Of a stretch of DNA of 22,057 nt, positions 1-8,690 are shown one piece after another. The stretch comes from Saccoglossus kowalevskii (Eukaryota; Hemichordata; Enteropneusta; Harrimaniidae). The translations under genes were made by a program, and so were the position numbers. The DNA lies in assembly GCF_000003605.2 (NCBI RefSeq), contig NW_003130357.1:484219-506275 (forward strand), given 5' to 3'. The notes beneath the pieces are model-generated. The model was not told the DNA's origin and made no database searches. It saw only the letters and a list, made by a program, of their open reading frames with translations. Each line of letters begins with the position of its first letter. The first letter of the stretch is position 1.

Positions 1-354
1 TGCAAGATTCAGCCTGTGAGTCTGCAAGATCCAGCCTGTGAGTTCTGCAAGATTCACTCTGTGAGTATGCAAGTGTCAGCCTGATGAGTCTGCAAGATCC
101 AGCCTGTGAGTTTGCAAGATTCAGCCTGAGAGTCTGCAAGATTCAGTCTGAGAGTCTGCAAGATCCAGCCTATGAGTCTGCAAGATCCAGGCTATGAGTC
201 TGCAAGATCCAGCCTGTGAGTCTGCAAGATCCAGCCTGTGAGTTTGCAAGATTCAGCCTGAGAGTCTGCAAGATTCAGCCTATGAGTCGGCAAGATTCAG
301 TCTATGAGTCTGTCATTTCCAACCTGTGAGTCTGCCAGTGTCAGCTTATGAGTA
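1..354. repeat. 22-bp minisatellite, 16 copies, truncated by the window edge
   Basis: Sixteen head-to-tail units can be read off directly. Fourteen are 22 bp and two are 23 bp (units 2 and 4). Each begins TGCAAGAT and ends near CCTGTGAGTC. Identity is high in the middle and decays at the right end, where the last two units (311-354) start TGTCATTT and TGCCAGTG. That is the usual pattern at the edge of an array. Units 91-112 and 113-134 are identical to 223-244 and 245-266, six units apart, so a block of about 132 bp was probably duplicated inside the array. The unit length is not a multiple of three and TGA recurs, so it is not protein-coding. Confidence 0.95.
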
Positions 355-589
355 TTTTATGTATTTTCAAATAAATAACGTTTGAGATTTGTTGCTCTCC
401 GCGAAATATTTTATTGGAAACAGACAAAATCCGAAAAAATGCAACAGTCAACATTTGTTATTGTCTTCATTTTCACCTTTAGTAAGGAATACATTTCAGT
501 TGTATTCAGATGTAATGCATTGAAATGATCGTTTTAGTTGAACTGAATTCCAGGAAAGTTATTTAGTGCAGGAAATACCACGTGAAAAC

Positions 590-601
590 GGGGGGGGGGG
601 G
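590..601 (+). repeat. Poly-G tract (12 G)
   Basis: Twelve consecutive G in AT-rich surroundings. It is one of six such G/C tracts of 9-12 bases in the window; the others are at 3000-3010, 5697-5708, 15987-15997, 18112-18120 and 19483-19494. Confidence 0.95.
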
Positions 602-1425
602 TGTTGGGAAGGCATAGTCTGAAACAACTTCTCGATGTTTAGCGGTAAATTCAATATAATTTACCCATCATTAAAAACCATTCTTGCTATATTTTTACGC
701 TGACCACTCAGACGCCAGAACAACATCCTTACACTAATACTAACACTGAGTCTTTCAGGCCAGCTATTTTGAAGCTTGCCAATAGACCATGTTTCGTCTC
801 TCATTAATGCAGAAAACAAATGCAAGAAAATTTTACCTATAAACACATATATACATATTATATAAAAGGTTCAGACTGTCCTATTATGTATTGATGTTAG
901 CTTGTGAAAACACTAAACAAGTTAGTGTAATTTTTGTATTTGCTCATTTTAAAGTTAAAACAAAAATCACATGGTGGGAAAATTGTAAAATTCGTAATTT
1001 TCTCAATTCACTGTGTATGGGGACTGTTTACAAGAAACATGATTTGTGTATTTGTCTAGAAAACCACTTGCAACCGTACATGTGCTATATTACCAGTTGA
1101 TTACTATAAGCCGGAACACCCACTTCACGCCACATTTCGTGAAGTTATGTTATAAGATAATAACAAAGTGATTAAGGACAATGTAATCTTTGATCTAAAC
1201 GAACCAGAACCGACAAACACAAATTGTGTGTTTTAAACTAAATTGTTGTTTGCTCGTGTACTTTATACGGGTCGATGAAATACAAACGTCTTGCACGTTC
1301 TGAATACAGTGACGGGATTCGATTTTTTTTGCTTACATGTAAGCTTAACATTGTGGTTTATGTTTGTCTGCGTGTACAATTTATTCATGTGTGATATTGC
1401 AGTATCAATCTGATTAAATATTTTG

Positions 1426-1470
1426 TATGTTTGTTATGTTTGTTATGTTTGTTGTTGTTGTTGTTGTTTG
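1426..1470. repeat. Simple repeat: TATGTTTGT x3 followed by (GTT)n
   Basis: Three perfect copies of the 9-mer TATGTTTGT (1426-1452) run into a GTT trinucleotide stretch, so the locus is a compound microsatellite. It has no coding context. Confidence 0.9.
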
Positions 1471-1834
1471 TGATTCGGTATATTTTAACTATCGCCACAT
1501 ACCTCTGAACCAGAACTCAGTACCACTAATTGAAACTCCATAGACGACAATGTTAACATAATAAGTTGATTGCTATATGAAAATGATAAACTATAAACTA
1601 ATTTGAAAACATGGCTCAAAAATGGGAAATCAATGCAACATGCCAGTAATCAACCGCATGAAAAAACTAACATTTTGGTCTGCTCAAACTCTTGAAAATA
1701 TCAGATAGCAAGACACACCGTACTGTATTTGGATTGCATCTAGAGAAATCACTGGAAAAACACCAATATTAGAACATCCAAATACACATAGAATAAACCC
1801 ACAGCCGCTAAGTGATAAACAAAAGACAACATGA

Positions 1835-2391
1835 AAAGCCACCCTGACACCTGCACGATTTTGTAGCACGCATTGGTACGACTCGAGTCGCCAACTAGTC
1901 GTAAACTGGTGTGAAATGTGCGTAAATCCGTCGTGACTACGTGCCATCTCGGGACGAGAATTTTGAAAAAGTTCAAAATTTTGGTCAGGACAAAATTTCG
2001 CGACCGAGTCTTGAACTATGCGCAAACTGTTCGTGACATCGTCGTGAACTAGTCGGGACGATGCGGGATGATGCGTGCCAGTACGTGGCAGTGCGCGCCA
2101 TGCCACGACTGTCACGAACTGCCACGAAAATCTAACGTCCAAATTGCGCAAACTTATTGTACCAATGCGGGAAGTGCGTAAACTATATGCAAACCATTCG
2201 TGAACTTGTCGTTCCAATTCGTGTCAATGTGGACACTGATGGGCACGCATTCGTGAACTATTCGTGAACTCGTCGTGGACTAGTCGTAAACAGTGCGGGA
2301 GCCTCCCAGTTCGTGCCCCAAAATGGCAGACTTGCCACGACAAAATCGTGCCCAAAAGTCGTGCAAGTGTCAAGGGTGTCAGGGTGGCTTT
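1835..2391. mobile_element. Putative non-autonomous DNA transposon with terminal inverted repeats
   Basis: A perfect 17-bp inverted repeat bounds a segment of 557 bp. The left arm AAAGCCACCCTGACACC (1835-1851) is the reverse complement of 2375-2391. Inside it the homology goes on after a gap: left GCACGATTTTGT (1853-1864) matches, on the reverse strand of the right end, both TTGCACGACTTTT and GGCACGATTTTGT. The right arm therefore looks about 23 bp longer than the left. The interior is richer in G+C than its flanks and full of the short word CGT(G/A)AAC, with copies near 1898, 2043, 2175, 2201, 2250, 2260 and 2286. CTAGTCGTAAAC occurs twice, near 1894 and 2280. Such subterminal repeats are typical of short DNA transposons that borrow a transposase. 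I find no transposase and no clear target-site duplication, so superfamily and exact ends stay open. Open frames across this segment are probably fortuitous, favoured by its base composition. Confidence 0.6.
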
Positions 2392-2518
2392 AGTCTCAAC
2401 TTTGACCCAGGTGATGCACGCCCCCAAACAAGGTGCACCTGAGAAAATAAAAAATATTTCATTTGTTCTTGCAAGGCATTTAAATTGAAAGAACGAATGG
2501 TCATTGGTTGATTAGTGA
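2392..2518. other. Spacer between two mobile elements
   Basis: Short AT-rich sequence between the inverted-repeat island and the hAT MITE. No gene or motif can be supported. Confidence 0.5.
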
Positions 2519-2526
2519 CATGAGAC

Positions 2527-2683
2527 CAGTGGCGGATCCAGCAAAATGTATTGGGGGGTCCAAGCTTCGCTTAAGATATACGGAGCGTAAATCGCAGAGA
2601 AGCTATGCGTAATTCAGATGATATGAAACGTCATGCGTTTGGGAGGGGCCATGCCCCCTCCCACCCCTCTGGATCCGCCACTG
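2527..2683. mobile_element. hAT-type MITE, complete, 157 bp
   Basis: The 15-bp terminal inverted repeats are perfect: CAGTGGCGGATCCAG at 2527-2541 and CTGGATCCGCCACTG at 2669-2683. The element is flanked by a perfect 8-bp direct repeat, CATGAGAC, at 2519-2526 and 2684-2691. Ends beginning CAG(T/G)G and an 8-bp target-site duplication are hallmarks of the hAT superfamily. At 157 bp it cannot encode a transposase, so it is a non-autonomous miniature element that must have been moved in trans. Inside the right end is a C/G-rich stretch (2641-2666) that can itself fold partly (GGGAGGGGCC against GGCCCCTCCC-like sequence). The intact duplication and matching ends suggest a fairly young insertion. 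Confidence 0.9.
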
Positions 2684-2691
2684 CATGAGAC

Positions 2692-3394
2692 CACCAATAC
2701 CTATGTAACGAGATTTAAACTCCTCTGACTGGTTTAGTCAACGAATCAAGTGCAACGAAAGTCATCTATAAATTAAAAGAAAAAAAATAATATATTGTCC
2801 GTCGCAGTACACGACAGAACGAAAGGAAATTGAAAAATTTACCCGAGTATCTAACCACCTTTTCCGGGCATTTTTCCTGGCCAACCTTTGATTCAGATGA
2901 TTGTCTTCAAAATGAAACCCTTGTGTGAATTATTTTCTCCAATGAGTACGCCGTCGGCCAATATGAAAGGTTAGCTGTGATTGGCTGTAGCTTATAGGAG
3001 GGGGGGGGGGTAGCTGGTACAGGATACATAAAATAAAAACGGCATTTCCGTTTTAACAGGAAATAAAATGAAAGTTCCATTTACAGTGAAAAATAGGTTT
3101 TTACACTTTACAGATAAAACAAATTCCTAATTACATTTTATATTTGAGTTTAAGAATCAAAATTGGAAATTACGACATTTAATTTGGAAAATGTTTTACA
3201 CGCTTACAAAAAATAATATTTTTGTAAAAACTACGGACGTCTACGAATTTACGTTTTTCATTGATTTAAATTACATTATTACGAAAATAAAAAAAAAAGG
3301 TTTTCAGCTTACGAAAATACCCCCTGCCGACCCTCCTTACACGGGATTTTTATAGGTATTGGGTCAGATCCTTGTTTTGGCATCAACTATCATC
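2692..3394. other. Intergenic, no gene seen
   Basis: AT-rich sequence without a convincing reading frame. Visible points are two CCAAT-type pentamers in opposite orientation (GGCCAAT near 2957, GATTGGC near 2980), an 11-G tract at 3000-3010, and a small hairpin AAAACGG/CCGTTTT at 3036-3054 with a 5-base loop. The stretch 3060-3310 repeats TTTACA/TTACGA-like words loosely and may be a decayed mobile element, but no ends could be placed. Confidence 0.5.
3000..3010 (+). repeat. Poly-G tract (11 G)
   Basis: Eleven consecutive G, just after the inverted CCAAT-type motif near 2980. Confidence 0.95.
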
Positions 3395-3549
3395 AAATAA
3401 ATAATAGATAAATAAAATAAAATAAAATAAAAAAAAATAAAAAAAAATAAAAAAAAATAAAATAAAATAAAATAAAATAAAATAAAATTTAAATTAAATT
3501 AAATTAAATTAAATTAAATTAAATTAAATTAAATTAAATTAAATTAAAT
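3395..3549. repeat. Compound pentanucleotide microsatellite (AAAAT)n then (AAATT)n
   Basis: The left part is built from AAAAT units. It is interrupted by three 10-base units of A-rich sequence (AAAAAAATAA, about 3431-3460) and then returns to AAAAT. Near 3487 the array switches sharply to AAATT, which runs as about a dozen almost perfect units to 3549. The two halves differ by one A-to-T change in the unit, as if a mutated unit was then expanded by itself. Confidence 0.95.
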
Positions 3550-6118
3550 ATATATGCAAAGATTTCGAAGTTTGACAACCTTTGGCAATTTTGAAATACT
3601 ATGGCTCATTGATTGCAAAACATGTGCGACCTTAATTTTGCCATGATCACAGATAAAATCCTGTCATGAAGTATTGATTCATGGCAATCACAATTGTATC
3701 AAAATTCCATTCACAATAATGGTGGACACGTGCAATGTAATTTCCTTTGTAAAATATTCGACTTTTTCGTATTCTCTATAACATTATGAAATCCCTAAAA
3801 TAATCTTTATTTGTGGACATCCTTTTACAATCTGTAAAGTATGAATATATAATTTGTCAGTATGAGACAACCAAAAATGAAGGAATGAACGTGGTGAAGG
3901 AATTTATTTAATGCCTGTTATCGCAGTCACTTTTTGGAAAAGTAATTCAGCGAAATGTCTTTATTCATGTTCAGGTCAGGAGGTTTATTTTTATTAATAC
4001 CGTAACACTTGAGCAGAGGGAAACTACTATTCGGCATAATAACCAATGGTGATTACAGTGAGTGTAAAATAATAATATTGTGATGTTTTCAACAGTGCAA
4101 CAATGTTTGCATTTTCATTTGGAAACATACATCAGCCTGGCGTGGGTACGGGCATGATCGGTGTGCGGTTCGATGTAAACCCAGTGCTTTAGTTCCAAAA
4201 AAAAGTTTACACGTTACCTTGAATTGTTCATGCATACCCTTTTCCTCTCGCAATATTCACATAGTCTCATGATGTTCCAGAGCGAACGTGATACAGACGT
4301 CTGGGCTAGTTCATTTTGATTGAGCTTCTTTGGCATCTTTGTTTCTCTTGCTACTGACTCGCATATACCATTTTTTGACGTAAAGCTTCTAAATTCGTCT
4401 AAAACTGTACCTAGAAAACTTTAATTTACCGGCAGTGGGCTTTGCAACTCTTCAAGAAATATAACATGCTTGGCTATTCAGTTGACCATAAATTATGTAT
4501 TAATTAAGCGATTTCGTATAAAAGTAAGTATACTATAATATGTAACAGCCTGAGGGTTTTCGTTGTTTGAAGAGATGGGTTTTCCTTTCTTAAGGTTTTT
4601 TTTTTTAGGAATTTGGTCTCCCGGACCGTGGATGTTACCAATAGTTGGCACTCTACATACCTCTGAAGCATACCTCTATAACGATGAGGCTGATTAAACT
4701 GCACTTCTAAAATAGGGTTTTGGTTTGCACCGAAGTTCTGCATGAAATTTTCATACTAGCTGCAGGTAATGTGAATGAAACTGTCGTCTGAAATGACAGA
4801 ACGGACCGAGAAAAGCAATCCAACAGTTGATAGTTCAAAAGTTTGTTATGGTAAGTTGATATTATTAATATTGCAGTGGTTGTCATGCCATGCCATGTAT
4901 GAGATAAAGTGATTTTTTGCACAGCTCAATACAGCATCGCAATGACTATGTGCCATGTGCCCAACCATCTATCATATCCAGGTCTGGAAAATACTTTGGC
5001 AATTTCACCAAACTTGTGCAGAGCCTCATTGAATATTACGGCGTTGTAATTGTAACCCGGAATAGGGGTATCGTTGATAACACCACTGACCATTCACTGA
5101 CAGGGCAGACTATTTCTCCACGGCATGACACGACATGATTATGTCCGTTTATACATTAGGTGTAAAAGCTCCGATAGCTCTTACCATGTCTTCCTTGACG
5201 TTCTTTTGTCATATACATATACATCGGTATCGACAGCTCCAGACCAATAAATATATGCTCGTGTCAGATGCAACGCCTTCAATGTCCCGTGTATTTATGA
5301 CATTTCGTGGTCTTTCATTTAAAGGTAAAATGTTTGCATATCGAAACCTTGCAGATTCACTGTTCTGAAATCAAGTTACTGCAATGTTTGATGAATATTC
5401 ATTATTAAGTATATGTATATGAATAATGTATATGAAATAAGTATATGCATATGAAGGTACCCCGTACACATTAAATAAATTATCGGGTTTATGTTGCTGT
5501 TTTGTTTCTGATTTTCATAACAACATTGAGTATTATAATGTTGTCAAGGGTCCAACAAAGTAAACTGCAGTACACATGTAATAAATGTAGGAAACATCGC
5601 CGGACAGAGGGGTGCTGTGAGGGCATAACCAAAACAATGTCCCCTGTTGTTACATATAAATTGGCTGTTTTTGAAATGGTTGGAAAGATCAACATACCCC
5701 CCCCCCCCATTAACAAATATTTTTCTAATTTCTACCATCTGTTGACACTGCCCGAGCTAGAACAACACCTGTTTTGCGGCTTCACTACTTAAAATAACTC
5801 CGCCGTCTCAACAACACGTTAAAACTTGCCGGCAAATTGCTTTAACGGAAATATGGTTAGTATTAGCAAGGTTTTTCTCTCATTAATTCACGAAATCAAC
5901 AGCTGATATGCGGTTGCCTATTGGCTACTCGCGCTGTCAATCTCTTGGCCGGTGTATAGTATATACTAGATGATATTTGGTAATAGTATTCCTATTCAAA
6001 ACTGGTTGACCTTTCTGGCAATGTGTCTTCATTGTAATTTGACCTGTGGCCACGTGGTTTTGGTCGGCACTACATAGAACCTATGCGACCTCAACTCATC
6101 GTGGTGGCAGGGATATAA
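3550..6118. other. Intergenic, no gene seen
   Basis: About 2.5 kb of AT-rich sequence. The open frames are all short and match no family I recognise; most begin at non-ATG codons. Local features are a T-rich run near 4598-4609, three loosely repeated AGTATATG(T/C)ATATGAA words at about 5408-5455, and the 12-base C tract at 5697-5708. A small GC-richer patch at 5905-5970 contains an inverted CCAAT motif (TATTGGC near 5919) and TATA-like sequence. Confidence 0.5.
5697..5708 (-). repeat. Poly-C tract (12 C)
   Basis: Twelve consecutive C on the given strand, equivalent to poly-G on the other strand. Confidence 0.95.
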
Positions 6119-6173
6119 TAGTAAAAATAGGACGGTATACTGTACAAACAATTCAAAAATACTATTTTTACTA
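6119..6173. repeat. Perfect 12-bp inverted repeat with 31-bp spacer
   Basis: TAGTAAAAATAG (6119-6130) is the exact reverse complement of CTATTTTTACTA (6162-6173). Pairing stops abruptly at both ends of the stem. The whole structure is 55 bp, and I see no flanking target duplication. It could be a cruciform-prone site or a relic of a small foldback element. Confidence 0.7.
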
Positions 6174-6312
6174 AGGTGCAAAAAACCTAATATCATAACT
6201 ACAAACGGAATATGTTAACTTACAAACTTAATGTTCGATCTCACCCTATACATCGAGTAATGAGTTTTTAGTATTGACAAACATTACTTTATAACATTTG
6301 TATTAGAGCTAG

Positions 6313-6807
6313 TTATGTGATGTATTAATACCACACTGCGGGTGCAGGCGATCTGCAATACGAAAGAACGTGCACGCCCTTCTAATTTCTAATAATGCTA
6401 AGAAGGTAGGAAGAGAAATGTGTCATTTGATAGATATCTCAATTGCTCTTAAAGTGTCAGTTTCAATAACAGATCTACAGATGAATGAGAGTTGTTACAT
6501 TTGGAGGGCGCCGTGGGCTGGAGATCATCTTTTTCCAACCTTGGATTTAAATCTTATTTTCCTCCATATTCAATCTAGGAAATACAACAAAGAATGCCCG
6601 CTTAACAAAAACGAGGATGACAGATGTACTCTACTTTTTCTATCCTTTGAATTCCATTCGGTAATGAAGATTCTGATGACGGAACTAAGTTTCATTTCAT
6701 ACCAAAACATATTTTTAAGGTCAAAATCGCATATTATTGTAAACAAAATCCACATCATTTATATTACACCACCAACAACAAAAATGACACGTGTGCATAG
6801 TTCTTAA
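6313..6807 (+). other. Unidentified long open frame, coding status doubtful
   Basis: The frame is open from just after the TAG at 6310 to the stop at 6807, about 164 codons. That is longer than most chance frames in sequence this AT-rich. The first ATG in frame is at 6418 and would give about 129 residues starting MCHLIDISIALK. I recognise no domain, signal peptide or membrane segment. A donor-like AAG|GTAGGA lies inside it near 6405. Composition looks like the surrounding intergenic DNA, without the G+C rise seen in the receptor gene. It may be an unrecognised exon, a decayed mobile-element frame or chance; chance seems most likely. Confidence 0.12.
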
Positions 6808-7257
6808 AAACAACAACTACAAACTAAAAGTGGATTTATAACTATGGTGTTATTGTTTTATTCACAGTGACAACTTATGTTGAAATCTTCGATGTTGACA
6901 TGTACGTTTACAGTATATACAGTAGTTTCCATGACAACTACTGTGTTGAATTATTCATTCAGACACTCGGTTCAGTCAGTCGCTTAAAACGAGGAACGCT
7001 GGGCAACAGAGGGAAGGTCTTTAACAACACAAGTAAACTGCATAGGCCAATACATACACATAACCTCCTAGAGGGTTTGCTAGCTAGCGTGTTCTCGTAA
7101 CACTCCCGCTGTACGTCACAAAGTAACACACAACTGCAGAATTTCTATCATTATTTTTAATAAAGAAGTAAATATGTCTTGAATAGGAATTCTTCTTTCC
7201 CAGGTAATTTCCTCCAAGAATTTATATCCTGATTCAAAGCACACGACAGTTGTTATA

Positions 7258-7392
7258 CCACGCCCACGCCGGATGTTGCCTTATTTAAAGCTCTACAACT
7301 CTAGAGGGCTTAGTATTTCCCGCAGTCGGCTGACTGAGCTCGATTCACAACCATCTCTACGATAGGTCTAGGATCTGCAAATAGTGTTGCAC
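7258..7392 (+). promoter_or_regulatory. Candidate promoter and 5'UTR start of the receptor gene
   Basis: A GC-box/KLF-like motif CCACGCCCACGCC (about 7259-7271) is followed by a TATA-like TTATTTAAAG (7281-7290). Initiation would be expected about 25-35 bp downstream, near 7310-7325; this includes CGCAGTCGG around 7320, although no strong initiator is obvious. The segment is visibly less AT-rich than the upstream flank. A cAMP-response half-site ACGTCA occurs at about 7113-7118. The placement is an inference from motif order and distance to the coding exon. Confidence 0.35.
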
Positions 7393-7485
7393 GTGAGTAC
7401 ATACAGTACGTCGCTGTTCTTGATTCTATTACGTGGCATTATACTTCGTGACGCATGTGAGGCAGTTTATATTCACCTTTAACAG
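7393..7485 (+). other. Possible short 5'UTR intron of the receptor gene
   Basis: A near-consensus splice donor, CAC|GTGAGTAC, starts at 7393. A pyrimidine-containing acceptor, TATATTCACCTTTAACAG, ends at 7485. Both lie between the putative promoter and the coding exon and give a 93-bp intron. A weaker acceptor (GGCAG) ends at about 7465. A short 5'UTR intron before an otherwise intronless receptor exon is common in peptide GPCR genes. There is no transcript support in the window. Confidence 0.3.
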
Positions 7486-7526
7486 TAACGTTGAATTGCA
7501 AGTCTGTCAACATTCTAAGACTGTGA

Positions 7527-7567
7527 ATGTTATGATCACCTTCGCAAGTTGTGATGAAGGGTGTTGA
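7527..7567 (+). promoter_or_regulatory. Overlapping upstream ORFs before the receptor start
   Basis: ATG TTA TGA (7527-7535) is a two-codon uORF in the receptor frame; its TGA is the in-frame stop that closes the coding ORF upstream. A second ATG at 7532 opens an 11-codon uORF (MITFASCDEGC) ending at TGA 7565-7567, in another frame. It overlaps the first receptor ATG at 7554. Scanning ribosomes would meet both before the receptor, which favours initiation at a later ATG (7623 or 7647). This applies only if the mature transcript keeps this segment. Confidence 0.5.
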
Positions 7568-8690
7568 TTTATTCACAGAGCCACTACTCATCAAATCGAA
7601 CTGTGATTTGATAATTGAAACAATGATCGACAACAACGTATCCACCATGACCACAATGCGTGATTTGAATTCAACTGACTGGAATATGTTCTATCCACGG
7701 TTTGATATTATTTTGCCCGCTGTTTACGTTTTCATAACTATTGCGGGCGTCATCGGGAATGGGTTTGTATTGATGATCTTACTCCGAAGCACAAAGAACC
7801 GGTGCATCCCCGATGTATTCATCATCAACCTGGCCGTTGCTGATCTATTATTTGTTTTAACACTACCATTTTTCGCTTACGTCTATGCCGCCGGCAGCTG
7901 GATTTTCGGTAGGATTTTGTGTAAAGTCATCGTTGGGTTTGATGGGATGAACCAGTTTACAGGTATTCTGATATTGACGGCGATGAGCATTGATCGCTAT
8001 TTCGTCATAGCCCGTCCAATTCGCAGTAAAGCTTATCGTACAATCAGCAAAGCGCGGGTGACTAGTGTGCTTGTGTGGGTAACCTCTTTTCTGTGCAGTT
8101 TACCGCTGTGGACATACGCTGAACTGAACACTGAACCGAACGGTGTGATCGTGTGCCAAGTCATGTGGCCGAATCCGCAAGCGAACGCCCTGTCGTTTCT
8201 ATTATTTGCGTTCATCGTTGGGTTCGTTTTACCAGTAACAGCAATACTTACTTTCTACTGGGCTATTTTAAATCACGTGTTCGAAAGGAAAAGTAAACAG
8301 ATATATGACAACAGTCGAGCTCGCTCGGCCCAGTGCCGATACCAACGAGTTGTCAATCTAGTGAGGGCTGTTGTCTGTGCATTCATCATATGTTGGCTCC
8401 CCTTTTATATAATGAATTTCATCACGCTCACCGTACCGGATACAGACAAAGGTTCTGGCACTCTGAATAAGGCGCTGGTGACCTTATACATCACAAGTAT
8501 CTGCCTGAGTTACTTCAACAGCTGTCTGAATCCTATAATTTATTCATTTCTTGGTTCATCCTTCAGGTTAAGACTGAAAAGAATCGTGCGGCGACGGCGT
8601 TCTCTACAAAACGAAACACGTATAACCAATTCATTCGGTAGCTCTCGCAACCGCCAGCAGTGTCAACAAATTGACTCGACGTATAACTGA
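7554..8690 (+). CDS. Class A GPCR, melanin-concentrating hormone receptor-like (MCH/somatostatin group)
   Basis: An intact single-exon frame of 378 residues from ATG 7554; a frame extended to GTG 7551 adds one codon that is not a eukaryotic start. It would be a plasma-membrane peptide receptor signalling through G proteins. Features in order: N-glycosylation sites N28-V-S and N39-S-T; TM1 with GN (N69 = 1.50); TM2 NLAVAD (D97 = 2.50); WIFG in the first extracellular loop (116-119); C123, expected to bond C201 in loop 2; D130 at position 3.32, the acidic residue that contacts basic peptide ligands in MCH and somatostatin receptors; D147-R148-Y149; W175 (4.50); P227 (5.50); CWLP (280-283); N326-P327-I-I-Y330; a basic helix 8 (RLRLKR then RRRR). 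The words PDVFIINL, QFTGILILTAMSIDRY, LWTYAEL, WPNP and SYFNSCLNP resemble vertebrate MCHR1 more than SSTR as I recall them, though DGMNQFT is also very SSTR2-like. The best Kozak context, CCACCATGA, is at 7647 (M32) and would give 347 residues, close to MCHR1 length. Class A is near certain; the subfamily is moderately so. Confidence 0.93.
   Translation: MKGVDLFTEPLLIKSNCDLIIETMIDNNVSTMTTMRDLNSTDWNMFYPRFDIILPAVYVFITIAGVIGNGFVLMILLRSTKNRCIPDVFIINLAVADLLFVLTLPFFAYVYAAGSWIFGRILCKVIVGFDGMNQFTGILILTAMSIDRYFVIARPIRSKAYRTISKARVTSVLVWVTSFLCSLPLWTYAELNTEPNGVIVCQVMWPNPQANALSFLLFAFIVGFVLPVTAILTFYWAILNHVFERKSKQIYDNSRARSAQCRYQRVVNLVRAVVCAFIICWLPFYIMNFITLTVPDTDKGSGTLNKALVTLYITSICLSYFNSCLNPIIYSFLGSSFRLRLKRIVRRRRSLQNETRITNSFGSSRNRQQCQQIDSTYN

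Larger units (their letters stand above)
355..1834. other. Intergenic, no gene seen
   Basis: This stretch is AT-rich and no reading frame resembles a protein I know. It holds a 12-base G tract at 590-601 and a short simple repeat at 1426-1470. It also has an 8-bp inverted repeat, ACTTCACG (1122-1129) against CGTGAAGT (1138-1145). Nothing else stands out. Confidence 0.6.

Noticed and set aside
1..354. CRISPR array
   Set aside because: The units are contiguous with no unique spacers, and the context is eukaryotic, so this is a minisatellite.
1684..2217. 177-codon minus-strand open frame
   Set aside because: It lies mostly in the inverted-repeat-bounded island, where higher G+C and the CGT(G/A)AAC words deplete stops by chance. 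The translation has no known domain, and competing frames overlap it.
1835..2391. Assignment of the inverted-repeat island to a named transposon superfamily
   Set aside because: I tried 2-, 3-, 8- and 9-bp target duplications at several possible end positions and none matched, so the superfamily is left open.
5408..5455. Three AGTATATG-like words as a structured array
   Set aside because: Too short and too low in complexity to separate from general AT-rich slippage.
5489..5792. Overlapping open frames on both strands, 62-96 codons
   Set aside because: Antiparallel overlapping frames around the poly-C tract, with runs of proline/glycine from the homopolymer. No domain or splice support.
8033..8215. 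Minus-strand open frame inside the receptor exon
   Set aside because: Shadow of the receptor coding strand.
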